Positions 10,930 through 22,949 are shown, counted from the stretch's first letter. The stretch is 64,000 bases of DNA from Chelatococcus sambhunathii (GCF_001418005.1 NZ_LIOL01000001.1:310001-374000); one strand, 5' to 3'. Numbers and translations are program-made. Notes: generated from the letters alone by a model not told the origin.

Positions 10930-12984
10930 TCAGCCGCCGGTTGCCGCTGCGCGGGCCATGACGACCTGATCGGCCGCTTTGCCGCTGAGTTCCGCCAGAT
11001 GGTCGAACCGCGCCGAGAAGCTGCCGACACCAGCAGTGGCCGAACGCAACTCGACGATGAGGTCATCCATCTCGGCCTCCGGGATCATGGCGTTCACCAG
11101 GTCCCAGCCGAGCCAGCCCGGTCGCCCGTCATAGCCGAGGATCTGCCCCCGCCGTGCCGAGATGATCGCCGTCGCCTTGGACATTGCCTCCGTCGGCACG
11201 GCGATCTCCACGGCCAGCATCGGCTCGAGCAGCACCGGCTTGGCATTCGGCAGCATCTCGGCCATGGCGAGTCTTGCCGCAGCGCGGAAGGCCATGTCGG
11301 AGGAATCGACCGTATGGTACGAACCGTCGGTGAGCGTCACCTTCATGTCGACGACGGGAAAGCCGAGCGGTCCCTTCTCCGCCGCCTCGCGCACGCCGAT
11401 CTCCACTGAGGGAATGTACTGCTTGGGCACGACGCCACCGGTGATCGTGTCGGTGAAGACGATGCCTTCGCCGCGCGGCAGCGGCTCGACATGGAGCACG
11501 ACGTCCCCGAACTGGCCGTGACCACCCGACTGTTTCTTGTGGCGCCCACGGGCTTGGGCCGCGTGGCGGATGGTCTCGCGATAGGCGATCTGCGGCTTGC
11601 GCACGTCGACCGTAACGCCGAAGCGCGACGCGAGCCGCGCGATGGCGACGCGCAGGTGCATCTCGCCCTGGCCGCACAGACGCATCTCGCCGAGGTCGGG
11701 CCGCTGCTCGAGCACGAGCGAGGGATCCTCCTCGACGATCTTTCCGAGCGCCGTCGTCAACCGCACGTCGTCCTTGCGGTCGCGCACGAGGAGCGCCAGC
11801 GAGAAGACGGGATCGGGCGGAGCGACGGAGACGATTGCCGTCGGGCGTTCCTTGCCGACTGCGAAGGCATCGGAGGTCGCGACATTGTCAAGCCGGGCGA
11901 AGGCGACCGTCTCGCCTTCCTCCGCCGTGGTCCGGCGGCTCTGCCCCTGGCCCTTCAGGTCGACAATGCCGGCAACGCGCGCCTCCCCCCCGCGCGATGA
12001 TACGACCGTGTCGCCCTCGGAGATAGGGCCGCGCAGCACGCGCGCCAGCGTCAGCTTGCCGCCCTGGCCGTTGTGGCTCGTCTTCATCGCGAAGGCGAGC
12101 GGCGGCCCTTCCTCGGGCACGCCGAGGCGAGCCCGCGTCGCGGCGAGGCGCGGCGCTTCGTGGCGCAGCGCCTTGAGCAGGCGCGTGACCCCGTTGCCGC
12201 GCTCGGCCGAACCGAAGAGCACCGGCACGACATGCATGTCGCGCAGTTCGCGCGAGAGATCGTCGAACACCCTGTCGCGCGGCGGCTCGATCTCCTCGAC
12301 GAGATCCTCCATGAGTTCGTCGTCGTAGTCGGCGAGCCGCTCGAGCATCGAGAAGCGCGCCTCCTTCTCGCGACCGACCTCGGTGACGGGAAGGTCGATC
12401 ACCTCGCTCGCGGCATATTCGCGATAGACGAAGGCTCGCTCCAGGGCGAGGTCGATGAAGCCGATGGCTATGCCATCCTTCCATATGGGAATCTGGCGCA
12501 GCAGGAGCGGCGTGCGCGAGGCTCTCTGCAGGCTGGCGAGCGTCTCGCGCACGCGCCGGCTCGCCGCATCGATCTTGTTGAGAAAGAGGAAGCGCGGCAC
12601 ATCCGCCTCCTCGAGCTCGCGCATGACGAGTTCGAGTGCCGGCACCTTGCGGTCGTCCGCCTCGCAGACGACGACGGCCGCATCACAGGCCGGCAGGACA
12701 GTGCGCATGTCGTGCAGGAACTCGATCGAACCGGGGCAATCGACGAAGGTGAAGCGCTCGCCGAGGAAATCGCCGCTCGCGACGTTCGGCTCGATGCTCA
12801 TGCCCTGCGCCCGCGCTTCGGGCGAGGCATCGCCGATCGTGTTCCGGTCCGCCACCTTCCCCTGCCGGTCGATCGCCCCCATGCGGGCGAGACAGGCCTC
12901 CATCAGGCTGGTCTTGCCACTCTGGTAGGGGCCGACGATGGCGATGCACCGGGGCCCCGCTCGTTCTCTACCGCTGGCATCCAT
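10930..12984 (-). CDS. Elongation factor G-like translational GTPase family protein
   Basis: This 684-residue protein has EF-G domain order: GTP-binding domain (about 1-265), domain II, then domains III-V ending near residue 670. The G motifs are altered. The P-loop reads GPYQSGKT (18-25). The switch region reads QGMSI rather than RGITI. The G3 motif is DCPGS (82-86), so the usual histidine of DTPGH is serine. NKID (136-139) is intact. Canonical EF-G drives ribosomal translocation; paralogues of this kind are widespread in alphaproteobacteria and their role is unclear. The altered switch residues suggest slow or different GTP hydrolysis. This is not the main fusA, which normally sits in the str operon. 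Confidence 0.88.
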   Translation of the reverse strand: MDASGRERAGPRCIAIVGPYQSGKTSLMEACLARMGAIDRQGKVADRNTIGDASPEARAQGMSIEPNVASGDFLGERFTFVDCPGSIEFLHDMRTVLPACDAAVVVCEADDRKVPALELVMRELEEADVPRFLFLNKIDAASRRVRETLASLQRASRTPLLLRQIPIWKDGIAIGFIDLALERAFVYREYAASEVIDLPVTEVGREKEARFSMLERLADYDDELMEDLVEEIEPPRDRVFDDLSRELRDMHVVPVLFGSAERGNGVTRLLKALRHEAPRLAATRARLGVPEEGPPLAFAMKTSHNGQGGKLTLARVLRGPISEGDTVVSSRGGEARVAGIVDLKGQGQSRRTTAEEGETVAFARLDNVATSDAFAVGKERPTAIVSVAPPDPVFSLALLVRDRKDDVRLTTALGKIVEEDPSLVLEQRPDLGEMRLCGQGEMHLRVAIARLASRFGVTVDVRKPQIAYRETIRHAAQARGRHKKQSGGHGQFGDVVLHVEPLPRGEGIVFTDTITGGVVPKQYIPSVEIGVREAAEKGPLGFPVVDMKVTLTDGSYHTVDSSDMAFRAAARLAMAEMLPNAKPVLLEPMLAVEIAVPTEAMSKATAIISARRGQILGYDGRPGWLGWDLVNAMIPEAEMDDLIVELRSATAGVGSFSARFDHLAELSGKAADQVVMARAAATGG

Positions 12985-13100
12985 GGCCGCCTCTCCCTCG
13001 CATGACGGCCACGAAGGCCGTCATGTGATCGTCACGCCGTCGGGCGTGCGAATCAAGGGTGGCGGTGAGGTGGCACCCGCAGCCGCTCGGGCGGCGAGGC

Positions 13101-13925
13101 TCAACGCCAGGCGAGCAGGCGCTTTTCGACGGCCCCGATGACGCCGGCAACCGTCAGGCCGAGCAGCGAGAGCACGACGACCCCGGCGAGCAGGCGGTCA
13201 GACTGCATGAGATTGCCGGCGGCCAGCACTAGGGCGCCGACCCCCTCGTTGGCGCCGATCATCTCGGCGGCGATGAGCAGGACGATACCGATGGAGGAGG
13301 CGATGCGCATGCCTGACAGGATGCCGGGCAGAGCCCCCGGCAGGATGATCTTCGAGATGATGGCGAAGGAGGACAGGCCGAAGCTGCGACCCATGCGCAC
13401 GAGCGAGCGGTCGACATTGTCCACGGCCCCATAGGTCGCGATCACCATGGGGAAGAAGGTGCCGAAGGCGATGGTCGCCACCTTGGAACTTTCGCCGATG
13501 CCGAACCACAGGATGAAGAGCGGCAGGAGCGCGATCTTCGGGATGGGGAAGAGCGCAGCGACCAGCGTCGCGCCAGGCGAGCGCACCAGGCTCGACAGGC
13601 CGATGGCCATGCCGAAGGCGATGCCCGCGGTGCCGCCGATGGCGAAGCCGCCCGCAAGCCGCACGAGCGAGGCCGAGAGATGGGTGGCGAGCTCGCCGCT
13701 GAGGGCCATGCGCCTGAGGGCGTCGATCACCTCGCCCGGGCTCGGGGCAAGGACCGGGCTCATCCAGCCAAAGCTGGAGGCGGCCTGCCACAGCAGGATG
13801 AGGGCGACGAGGGCGGCGAAACCGACGAGCCGATGGGTGCGCGGCAGGAAAAGCCCGCCGCGGAACGTGACGGGACGCTTGTCAGCCGTGGCCGCCGGGC
13901 ACACGTCATGAGCCACATCAACCAT
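13101..13925 (-). CDS. ABC transporter permease (NitT/TauT/SsuC class)
   Basis: This 274-residue inner-membrane protein has about six membrane segments. It carries the permease EAA-type loop (RSLVRMGRSFGLSSFAIISKIILPGALPGILSGMRIASSIG), through which it contacts the ATPase. It is the channel subunit of an importer of the nitrate/taurine/sulfonate/thiamine-precursor class. The start at 13925 overlaps the end of the ATPase gene by 8 bp (ATGGTTGA), which implies translational coupling. An in-frame upstream ATG would overlap further. Substrate cannot be named from the permease. Confidence 0.9.
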   Translation of the reverse strand: MVDVAHDVCPAATADKRPVTFRGGLFLPRTHRLVGFAALVALILLWQAASSFGWMSPVLAPSPGEVIDALRRMALSGELATHLSASLVRLAGGFAIGGTAGIAFGMAIGLSSLVRSPGATLVAALFPIPKIALLPLFILWFGIGESSKVATIAFGTFFPMVIATYGAVDNVDRSLVRMGRSFGLSSFAIISKIILPGALPGILSGMRIASSIGIVLLIAAEMIGANEGVGALVLAAGNLMQSDRLLAGVVVLSLLGLTVAGVIGAVEKRLLAWR

Positions 13926-14712
13926 TGATCGCCTCCCCATCGGCGAGTTCCCGATCCGCCTCGGCGGCATCAGCCCGGATCAGATCCCACAGCTCGCGGG
14001 CGCGGCGCACCAGTTCCGGATCGTCCGAGCGACGCGCCCGCCGGTCGCCGGCGATCGTGACCGTCTCGCGCACGCGCCCGGGGCGACGCGACAGGACGAG
14101 GATGCGGTCGGCGAGCCGCACTGCCTCGTCGAGATTGTGCGTGACATAGACCATGCCCAGCGCCTCGGCGCTGCCTTCAGCCGAGACGAGTTGCACGAGG
14201 TCATCCATCAGCAGTTCGCGCGTCTGCGCATCGAGAGCCGACAACGGTTCGTCCATCAGCAGTACCGCCGGCCGCGCCGCGAGAGCGCGGGCGATGCCGA
14301 CCCGCTGGCGCATGCCGCCGGACAGCTGCTTCGGATAGGCCTTGGCGAAATCGGTGAGGCCGGTACGGGCGAGAACGTCGCGGACCGTATCTGCCACGAC
14401 GGCCTGCAAAAGGCCATGCCCCTCCAGCACCAGGCGCACATTGCCCTCCACGGTGCGCCAGGGCAGCAGGGCGAAGTCCTGGAAGACGAAGGTCAGCGGG
14501 TTGAGCGAGGCGGCAGGCGGTGCGCCGGCGACGAGCGCCGCCCCCGCCTGCGGCTTCTCCAGTCCGCCGAGAATGCGCAGCAGCGTCGACTTTCCGCAGC
14601 CTGACGGGCCGACGATTGCGACGACCTCGCCCGGCCCGACAGTGAAGGAGATGTCGTCCAGCACCGGCAGGGGGCCGTAGGCATGGGCGATGTGGTCGGC
14701 GATGAGCTGCAT
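13918..14712 (-). CDS. ABC transporter ATP-binding protein (NitT/TauT class)
   Basis: This 264-residue ATPase has Walker A GPSGCGKST, a Q-loop FVFQDFALLPWRTV, the signature QLSGGMRQRVGIARAL and Walker B VLLMDEPLSALD. The H-loop is VYVTHNLDEAVRLADRI. The FQ..LLPW and Rxx(T/V)xxN pattern is typical of nitrate/taurine/sulfonate importers. The ATG at 14712 (MQLIADHIAHAYG) is chosen over a TTG at 14730 that lacks a ribosome site. It powers the permease encoded just downstream, and the substrate-binding gene lies 258 bp upstream on the same strand. Confidence 0.93.
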   Translation of the reverse strand: MQLIADHIAHAYGPLPVLDDISFTVGPGEVVAIVGPSGCGKSTLLRILGGLEKPQAGAALVAGAPPAASLNPLTFVFQDFALLPWRTVEGNVRLVLEGHGLLQAVVADTVRDVLARTGLTDFAKAYPKQLSGGMRQRVGIARALAARPAVLLMDEPLSALDAQTRELLMDDLVQLVSAEGSAEALGMVYVTHNLDEAVRLADRILVLSRRPGRVRETVTIAGDRRARRSDDPELVRRARELWDLIRADAAEADRELADGEAING

Positions 14713-14880
14713 GTCCGGTCTTTCAAACAATTGCTGCGGCGGGAGCGCCGCCGCAGGTAATCACACCCGAAAAAGGCCTCTCAGAAGGGCGGCGAAAAAC
14801 GACATGCTCACACGCTGGCCAAGGCTTGTCCGACTTGTGCCACCCTTAAGAGACGCAACACGCAAGCGCGTTGCTATTAT

Positions 14881-14946
14881 CATCCACGCCTTTGGACTTG
14901 CTCGCGTGTCGCGGCGTGGATGCCCGCGACAAGCGCGGGCATGACG
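14881..14946. repeat. Palindromic dispersed repeat (REP/BIME-like), copy 2
   Basis: CATCCACGCC (14881-14890) and its inverse GGCGTGGATG (14913-14922) flank a short spacer. They run into the hairpin TGCCCGCG-ACAAG-CGCGGGCA (14921-14941) followed by TGACG. It is the same element as at 3571-3657 in opposite orientation, with one terminal hairpin missing. It lies in the 258-bp gap between the binding-protein and ATPase genes of the ABC operon, a place where such hairpins often alter relative mRNA levels. Confidence 0.8.
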
Positions 14947-14970
14947 GTTGTGAAATCGGAGCGGCCGCTT

Positions 14971-16053
14971 TCAGTTGGCGTTGATGTGCCCGTCGATGAA
15001 GCTGAGGTCGAGGATCGACTTAGCGTCCACCGACGCATCGACGAGGCCTTCGTCCTTCAGCCATTGCACCTGGGTCAGGATGTCGGCGACGTCGAGCCGG
15101 GCCTTCTCGTCCACGAAGAAGGCCGCACCCTTGACCTTGGCGGCTGCCTGGGCCGACTCCTCCGACGGATAGACGTGTTTGGCGACGAGCGCGGCCGTCG
15201 CGTCGCTGTCGGGCGCATAGGCGATGTTGCCCGAGGCATCCTTGGCGAGGAACGCCTTGGCGTAGTCTGCGGCGCCTTTCTGGTACGCGCGCACGAACTT
15301 CTCGACCGTCGCCCGCTTCTCCGTAATCATCTTGGTGCTCGTGAACAGGCCGCCGAACTGGTATTCGGTGACGTCGGAGACGCGCCCGATCAGCTTCGCC
15401 TCGCCCGAGGCGACAAGCGGCTTGGCCAGATGCGGCGCGATGATGATGGCGTCGACCTGCCCGCTCTTGATGCTCGCCACCATGTTGGGCAGCGATTGCA
15501 GCGGCTTGAGTTCGACGCTCTTGAGCGCAAAGCCGTTGGCGGCGGCGATCTGCCCCATCTGGTAGTGGAAGGACGAGCCCACCTGCGTGATGCCGACCGA
15601 CTTGCCGGAGAGCTTGTCGAGGCTCGTCAGCCCCTTCTCGTAAGCGGCGTTGGAGGCGAGCACGAGGTTGCCCTCGTAGCCCTTCTTCTCACGCGCCTGG
15701 GCGGCGATGACCTTGAGCGCGCCCTTGCCGGCGAGGTTGTAGAAGCCGGCCGTGAAAGCGGTGACGCCAAATTCGGTGTCGCCGGAGACGACGGCAAGCG
15801 CGATGGGCTGCGCGGCCTCGAAGAACTTCAGCTCGACATCGAGCCCCTCGTCCTTGAAATAGCCCTTCTCCACGGCGAGGAAGAGCCCGCCCGAAGAGAC
15901 GAAGCGCAGCACGCCGACCGTCACCTTCTCCTGCGCCGCGGCGGACAACACGGATCCTGCGAGGCCCACGACGACGAAAGCCGCCACCGCGGCCTTGCGC
16001 CCGATCGATGCCAGGCGCCAACGCGCCGACGGTCGAGAAGCAACCCCTGTCAT
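14971..16053 (-). CDS. ABC transporter substrate-binding protein (NMT1/SsuA-like)
   Basis: This 360-residue protein has an N-terminal signal peptide (hydrophobic AAVAAFVVVGLAGSVLSAAAQ, cleavage probably near residue 41). The fold is that of the NMT1/THI5-like and SsuA binding proteins: RFVSSGGLFLAVEKGYFKDEGLDVELKFFE at the start, then SGDTEFGVTAF and GKSVGITQVGSS. It captures the substrate in the periplasm for the permease and ATPase encoded next. No thiamine-type riboswitch is visible upstream, and no catabolic gene beside it reveals the substrate. The ATG at 16053 is chosen because the upstream frame has no signal-peptide character. Confidence 0.9.
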   Translation of the reverse strand: MTGVASRPSARWRLASIGRKAAVAAFVVVGLAGSVLSAAAQEKVTVGVLRFVSSGGLFLAVEKGYFKDEGLDVELKFFEAAQPIALAVVSGDTEFGVTAFTAGFYNLAGKGALKVIAAQAREKKGYEGNLVLASNAAYEKGLTSLDKLSGKSVGITQVGSSFHYQMGQIAAANGFALKSVELKPLQSLPNMVASIKSGQVDAIIIAPHLAKPLVASGEAKLIGRVSDVTEYQFGGLFTSTKMITEKRATVEKFVRAYQKGAADYAKAFLAKDASGNIAYAPDSDATAALVAKHVYPSEESAQAAAKVKGAAFFVDEKARLDVADILTQVQWLKDEGLVDASVDAKSILDLSFIDGHINAN

Positions 16054-16136
16054 TGAGCATACCCCGTTTGATGCGCCTTCGGCGCTGATGCGTTGGGCAA
16101 ACCAATACGGGGCCGGCCGGCTGCCGTAAACAAGGA

Positions 16137-16160
16137 AAACCCCGGCTTGTGCCGGGGTTT
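16137..16160 (-). terminator. Terminator downstream of the DUF992 gene
   Basis: A perfect 10-bp stem AAACCCCGGC (16137-16146)/GCCGGGGTTT (16151-16160) has a TTGT loop on the + strand. Read on the minus strand the hairpin is followed by TTTTCCTTG. It lies 24 bp past the DUF992 stop codon and before the ABC binding-protein gene. Confidence 0.8.
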
Positions 16161-16183
16161 GCTCCGGTTGTAGACGCGGCTCC

Positions 16184-16696
16184 TCAGCGAGCGAGTTCGA
16201 GCCGCATGTCGGCGACGCCGAGCGCGAGGTTGAGGCCGGTCTGGCCCTGCACCGAAAGGGGCTGGAGGCTGACGGCACGGTTGGAGCCGCCGACGAGGAC
16301 GTTGGCGCCGACACCCGCGCCAACCGTCGCCTCGCCGCTCGCGCCGGCATATTCGCCCTGCAGGGCGCCACGGCCGAGCCGGCTCGTCGAGGCTGCGACG
16401 GCCCAGACAAGCACGCCGCCCGTCGTCGCACCGATGTCGAGCCCGAACTTGCGGATCGTGCCGACATACTGCTCCGTGCGGCCGCGGTTGTCCGTGAAGC
16501 GGCAGTTCAGAGCGCGCTGGGAGGTGATGATGAAGCCGACCCCGCCGGAGACGTTGCAGGCGAGGCGGCCCACCTCCGTCTTGGGTGACGCCCGCACCGG
16601 GCTCGATTGTGCGAAGGCATGATGCGCGCCGAAGACCCCTATGCCGACGATCGCGATGGCGGCCAGGGTTGTGGCCGCTGTGGGTCGCTTGCTCAC
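16184..16696 (-). CDS. DUF992 family exported protein
   Basis: This 170-residue protein has a signal peptide (residues about 1-31, TLAAIAIVGIGVFGAHHAFAQ). Its conserved body begins VGRLACNVSGGVGFIITSQRALNC and continues with IGATTGGVLVWAVAAS, the pattern of DUF992, a family mainly found in Hyphomicrobiales. Two cysteines in the first segment may form a disulfide. The glycine-rich strands suggest a small beta-structured periplasmic or surface protein; the function is unknown. The start is a GTG at 16696 with GGGAG 8 bp upstream. A nearby ATG is out of frame. The gene stands alone, with terminators on both sides. Confidence 0.87.
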   Translation of the reverse strand: MSKRPTAATTLAAIAIVGIGVFGAHHAFAQSSPVRASPKTEVGRLACNVSGGVGFIITSQRALNCRFTDNRGRTEQYVGTIRKFGLDIGATTGGVLVWAVAASTSRLGRGALQGEYAGASGEATVGAGVGANVLVGGSNRAVSLQPLSVQGQTGLNLALGVADMRLELAR

Positions 16697-16803
16697 GGCT
16701 TGGCTCCCATTGTCTGAGGACAGGATGGGACAACAACGCGCGGCCCGAGCGACTGTTCCCTCACCTGCCGCCTGTGCTGAGCCGATCATCGGCCGAAATG
16801 ACA

Positions 16804-16823
16804 ACGGGGCCCGAAGGCCCCGT
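16804..16823 (-). terminator. Probable terminator of the aminotransferase gene
   Basis: An 8-bp stem ACGGGGCC/GGCCCCGT around CGAA lies 25 bp past the aminotransferase stop codon. On the minus strand it is followed by TGTCATTT, a poor T-run, so termination may be inefficient. Confidence 0.5.
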
Positions 16824-16848
16824 CGCATTCCTGCTCGACGAGCCGCGT

Positions 16849-19870
<3,022 letters not shown>

Positions 19871-20233
19871 TCAGCCGAGGGGTCCGCGGAAGATGAAGAA
19901 GGCGCCGGCGGCGATGAGCGCGAAACCGACGAGGTGGTTAAGCGTCAGCGCCTCCTTGAGGTAGATCACGGAGAAGAGCGCGAAGACGACGAGGGTGATC
20001 ACCTCCTGCATCGTCTTGAGCTCGGCCGCCGAATAGACCTCGTGGCCGATGCGGTTGGCCGGCACGGCGAACCAGTATTCGATGAAGGCGATGGCCCAGC
20101 TCGCACAGACCGCGATCCACAGGGGCGAGGTCTTGAATTTCAGATGCCCGTACCAGGCAAAGGTCATGAAGACATTGGAGAGGACGAGGAGCGCGACCGG
20201 CGCGACGTGCGGAGCTGAGACGGCTGGCAGCAT
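19871..20233 (-). CDS. DMT-family small membrane protein (DUF486)
   Basis: This 120-residue protein has four predicted membrane segments and the DUF486 signatures SNVFMTFAWYGHLKF and ASWAIAFIEYWFAVPANRIGH. It also has the YSAAELKTMQEVITL block and a C-terminal FIFRG. DUF486 proteins belong to the drug/metabolite transporter superfamily, but no substrate is known. The ATG at 20233 gives the usual family length; an upstream ATG at 20275 would add 14 polar residues. It ends directly against the sugar-dehydrogenase stop codon. Confidence 0.87.
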   Translation of the reverse strand: MLPAVSAPHVAPVALLVLSNVFMTFAWYGHLKFKTSPLWIAVCASWAIAFIEYWFAVPANRIGHEVYSAAELKTMQEVITLVVFALFSVIYLKEALTLNHLVGFALIAAGAFFIFRGPLG

Positions 20234-20308
20234 GAGTGGGGCCGAACGTGATTGGAGCGCGTCCTCATGCGCCATCCGGGCGCCCGGCGCAAGGATATTC
20301 GCCGGGCC

Positions 20309-21226
20309 TCATCCGCCCGGCCGGAAGATGAGGTTGAGCCGCGTCCTCGCCGACAGGCCGGACGCATTTGCACCGACGGGCAGCGCATAGCCGACAGACG
20401 ATTCCAGATAGAGCTTGAACCGGTCGTCGGCCGATGTGAGCACATCCACCTTGGTCTTGACCTGCGGCGTCAGAGTGGTTCTCCAACGCTCGCCTCCATA
20501 GCTCGTGTAGACAGTGTTGACGGCGAGTTCCGGCATCACGGACCAGTTCCCCTCCCCACCGCGGAAGCGCCGCCCGAGCACGACGTCGAGCGTCTGCGAA
20601 TATGGCGCGTGACCGACGGGAAGTCCGCCGCCGAACCCGGCTGCCCACACCCAGCCTTCGTCTGCCGGCATCGGCCGCGCGACACGCCAGGCAAGGCGGG
20701 TGTCGACGGGTTGCCAGGTGCCTTCCCCGCTGGCGAATTCAGTGGAGATCGACATGCCCTGCTCGGTCCTGAGTCGCAGGCCGAATGCTTTTTCCTCTGG
20801 CATGGCGAGCGGCCCTGTCAGCCGCGTCCCGGCATCCGCATATCCCCTTGCCACCGGCGCGAGCGTCAGTATGGGCGCGATGGCACGCCGGCCGCCACGC
20901 CGGAGCAGTTGCGCAGCGACTGCGGACATTTCGGCCCAGATCGGCTCCTGCGGACTGTCGGTCCACATGTCGGCGTTGAAGGAGAACGACTGATCGAAGG
21001 CCTGCCATTCCCCAAGTGGCATGGTCTCCTCGTCGGGCGCGGGCCGCTCCGGTGGCAGCGGTGCCGCGGGAGCCAAGGCTTCGAACGCGAAAACGGGCCC
21101 GCAGGCGGCGGCTAGGGCGAGCGCAGCGGCCGCAAGCGGGCACAGCCGGTGCGACGCGCCCGGCGGGCGCATATGCGCAATGCGGCCTTGTCCGCAGCTT
21201 CGGATTCGCCGTGTCATATCCGTCAT
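20309..21226 (-). CDS. Exported protein, possibly an outer-membrane beta-barrel
   Basis: This 305-residue protein has a clear signal sequence (LCPLAAAALALAAACGPVFA, ending near residue 48). A proline-rich linker and a long series of alternating strands follow. The C-terminal part (from about residue 150) has repeated amphipathic strands with Gly-Trp turns (WVWAAGFGGGLPVG, NWSVMPELAVNTVY, RFKLYLESSVGYALPVG). It ends LNLIFRPGG rather than with an aromatic residue. This suggests an outer-membrane barrel, but no family is recognised. The start at 21226 is uncertain: an ATG at 21172 would give 287 residues with the signal nearer the N-terminus. Confidence 0.65.
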   Translation of the reverse strand: MTDMTRRIRSCGQGRIAHMRPPGASHRLCPLAAAALALAAACGPVFAFEALAPAAPLPPERPAPDEETMPLGEWQAFDQSFSFNADMWTDSPQEPIWAEMSAVAAQLLRRGGRRAIAPILTLAPVARGYADAGTRLTGPLAMPEEKAFGLRLRTEQGMSISTEFASGEGTWQPVDTRLAWRVARPMPADEGWVWAAGFGGGLPVGHAPYSQTLDVVLGRRFRGGEGNWSVMPELAVNTVYTSYGGERWRTTLTPQVKTKVDVLTSADDRFKLYLESSVGYALPVGANASGLSARTRLNLIFRPGG

Positions 21227-21351
21227 CTCGTTGGCAGCACGACACCGGCCATCGCTTCGCAGCCGGCGGTCTCCCTTTCGGGCAGAGCGGAACGGTCTCG
21301 AACCGTTACGCGTCGTGATGAACGAAACCTTAACGCCTGGACGGCGCGCCG

Positions 21352-21627
21352 TCACCCGTAACGCAGCTTCATCATCAGGATGACACCGAGCAGGATGAGA
21401 GTGACGGCATTGGAGCCGATCAGCGGCCAACTGCCGATGAACAGGCCATAGACGAGCCACAGGACGACGCCGCAGGTCAACGCCACCTGCGTCGTCAGCG
21501 AGATCGCCCGCGTCTCGCGCGTGCGGATGACCCGGGCCGCCTGCGGAATCCAGCACAGCGTGGTGAGCACGGCGGCAACGGCGCCGATGGCTTCGATCGA
21601 AAGAAGGGAAAGCAGACCGTCGGCCAT
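21352..21627 (-). CDS. SemiSWEET-type (PQ-loop) sugar transporter
   Basis: This 91-residue protein has three membrane segments and the PQ-loop motif in VLTTLCWIPQAARVIRTRETRAIS, close to the canonical bacterial SemiSWEET. The second helix, VALTCGVVLWLVYGLFIGSWPLI, and the NAVTLILLGVILMMKL end also fit. SemiSWEETs dimerise to make a bidirectional facilitator for sucrose or glucose. The substrate here is unproven. It stands alone, upstream of the exported-protein gene on the same strand. Confidence 0.92.
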   Translation of the reverse strand: MADGLLSLLSIEAIGAVAAVLTTLCWIPQAARVIRTRETRAISLTTQVALTCGVVLWLVYGLFIGSWPLIGSNAVTLILLGVILMMKLRYG

Positions 21628-21815
21628 CGCTGCGGCACTTTCGAAGAGACTATTCTGATGCTGCCAGCCTCGTCTTGGGCATGCCCGTGCAGCTTCGTCC
21701 AGTCAACGGCGCGCCGCGCATGACGGTGCGCCGATATCGCATGGCCGTACGCCGCCGGCGCGAAGCCATGGCGCCGCCGCCAGGGCTAAAGTCCCTCAAA
21801 CGGATCGAGGCCGTG

Positions 21816-22247
21816 ATGATGACGACACCACCTATCTCTCGACGTTCGTTCACGCGCGGATGGATGTTGCCGGCAATCGGCGCTGCCGTGACCCATGCGG
21901 CGCCCGCTATGGCATCGGGCGGCGGGCCGCGGGTGCGGCACGTCGTCCTCGTCAGGTTCGCCGCCGGAACGGAGCCGGTTGAGATCGAGGCGGTGTTCGA
22001 CGCGCTCGCCAATCTCCGGGCGGTCGTCCCGGGCATGCTCGGCTTCGATGCCGGGCGCAACACCAGCCCGGAAGGGCTGGCGCGCGGCTACACGCACGGC
22101 TTCGTGGTCGATTTTACCGACGCCGCGGCGCGCGACGCCTATCTCGCCCATCCCGATCACAAGGTCGCGGGTGCCGCCCTGGTCGGCCTGTGCGAGGGCG
22201 GCATCGACGGCATCCTCGTGCTCGACTTCGAGCTGTCGGACGGTTGA
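21816..22247 (+). CDS. Exported Dabb (stress-response A/B barrel) domain protein
   Basis: This 143-residue protein has a twin-arginine-like leader (ISRRSFTRGWMLPAIGAA then AAPAMA). A ferredoxin-like Dabb domain follows, marked by VRHVVLVRFAAG, LANLRAVVPGMLGFDAGRNTSPEGLARGYTHGFVVDF and DAYLAHPDHKVA. Dabb domains form dimeric barrels, and most bacterial examples have no known activity. Export is unusual for the family and is inferred only from the leader. ATGs at 21816 and 21819 are both possible, after ATCGAGG. It meets the methyltransferase gene tail to tail with 3 bp between them. Confidence 0.83.
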   Translation: MMTTPPISRRSFTRGWMLPAIGAAVTHAAPAMASGGGPRVRHVVLVRFAAGTEPVEIEAVFDALANLRAVVPGMLGFDAGRNTSPEGLARGYTHGFVVDFTDAAARDAYLAHPDHKVAGAALVGLCEGGIDGILVLDFELSDG

Positions 22248-22250
22248 GCG

Positions 22251-22949
22251 TCACACGCGCAGGTCGCGCCGCCGCACGACGAAGATGCTGGTGCCGGTGA
22301 AGTCGTGCCAGTGATGCTCGGGGATATTGGCCTCGCGCAGCACCTCGGGCCGAAAATCCCTTGTCAGGTCATAGTCCGGGGCCATGTCGAAGATCATGCC
22401 GAGGGTCTCGGCGATGAACCTGCGGCCGAAATGGCGGTAGTGGCGGAAGGCTCCGAAGCGCGCGGCCTTCTCCTCGTCGCTCGCATCGACGATGGCATCG
22501 GTGAAATCGTTCCCGACGATCGGCACGCTGAACAGCATGGCTCCGTTCTCGCTCAACGACTGGGCGAGACGGATGAGCACGACCGAATAATTGCACTCGA
22601 TATGCTCGAGCACATGATTGTGCACGATGAGATCATAACGGCCGCGCGGCAGGGCGAACACGTCGTGGCACAGGTCGAACAACTCGACGTCGATGCCGAG
22701 ATGGGCGTAGCGCGGGGGGTCGATGTCGACGGCGCGGTAGTTGTCGCCGGCAATGTCGCGCAAGAGTTGCGACAGGCCTTGCTCCGGCGCGAAATGCAGT
22801 ACGTGCGCGCCCGGCTGCGGCCGCACCTGTTCCTTGATCTTCAGGGCTGCGACCCGCGTGCGCTCCAGCGAGCGGCAGGTGGTGCAGCGCGCCAGCGGGC
22901 GCTTCGGCATGTCCTCGAAGGCGGTGCCACCGCAGATGTTGCAACGCAT
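22251..22949 (-). CDS. SAM-dependent methyltransferase with N-terminal zinc-finger-like motif
   Basis: This 232-residue protein opens with MRCNICGG then CTTC, a four-cysteine (CxxC...CxxC) knuckle likely to bind zinc. A class I methyltransferase fold follows: [42 protein letters not shown]. The VLEHI motif is typical of Methyltransf_11-type enzymes. Similar proteins are found in surface-polysaccharide and secondary-metabolite loci, but no such cluster is here. Substrate unknown. It is divergent from uvrB, which starts 260 bp away. Confidence 0.82.
   Translation of the reverse strand: MRCNICGGTAFEDMPKRPLARCTTCRSLERTRVAALKIKEQVRPQPGAHVLHFAPEQGLSQLLRDIAGDNYRAVDIDPPRYAHLGIDVELFDLCHDVFALPRGRYDLIVHNHVLEHIECNYSVVLIRLAQSLSENGAMLFSVPIVGNDFTDAIVDASDEEKAARFGAFRHYRHFGRRFIAETLGMIFDMAPDYDLTRDFRPEVLREANIPEHHWHDFTGTSIFVVRRRDLRV

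Noticed and set aside
9652-11409. 585-codon open frame on the plus strand opposite the ligase and EF-G-like genes
   Set aside because: It crosses two well-supported minus-strand genes and the palindrome between them. The translation is His/Arg/Asp-rich shadow sequence.
16054-16136. Possible thiamine riboswitch ahead of the NMT1-like binding protein
   Set aside because: The thi-box CTGAGA and its partner motifs are absent; only a short hairpin is seen.
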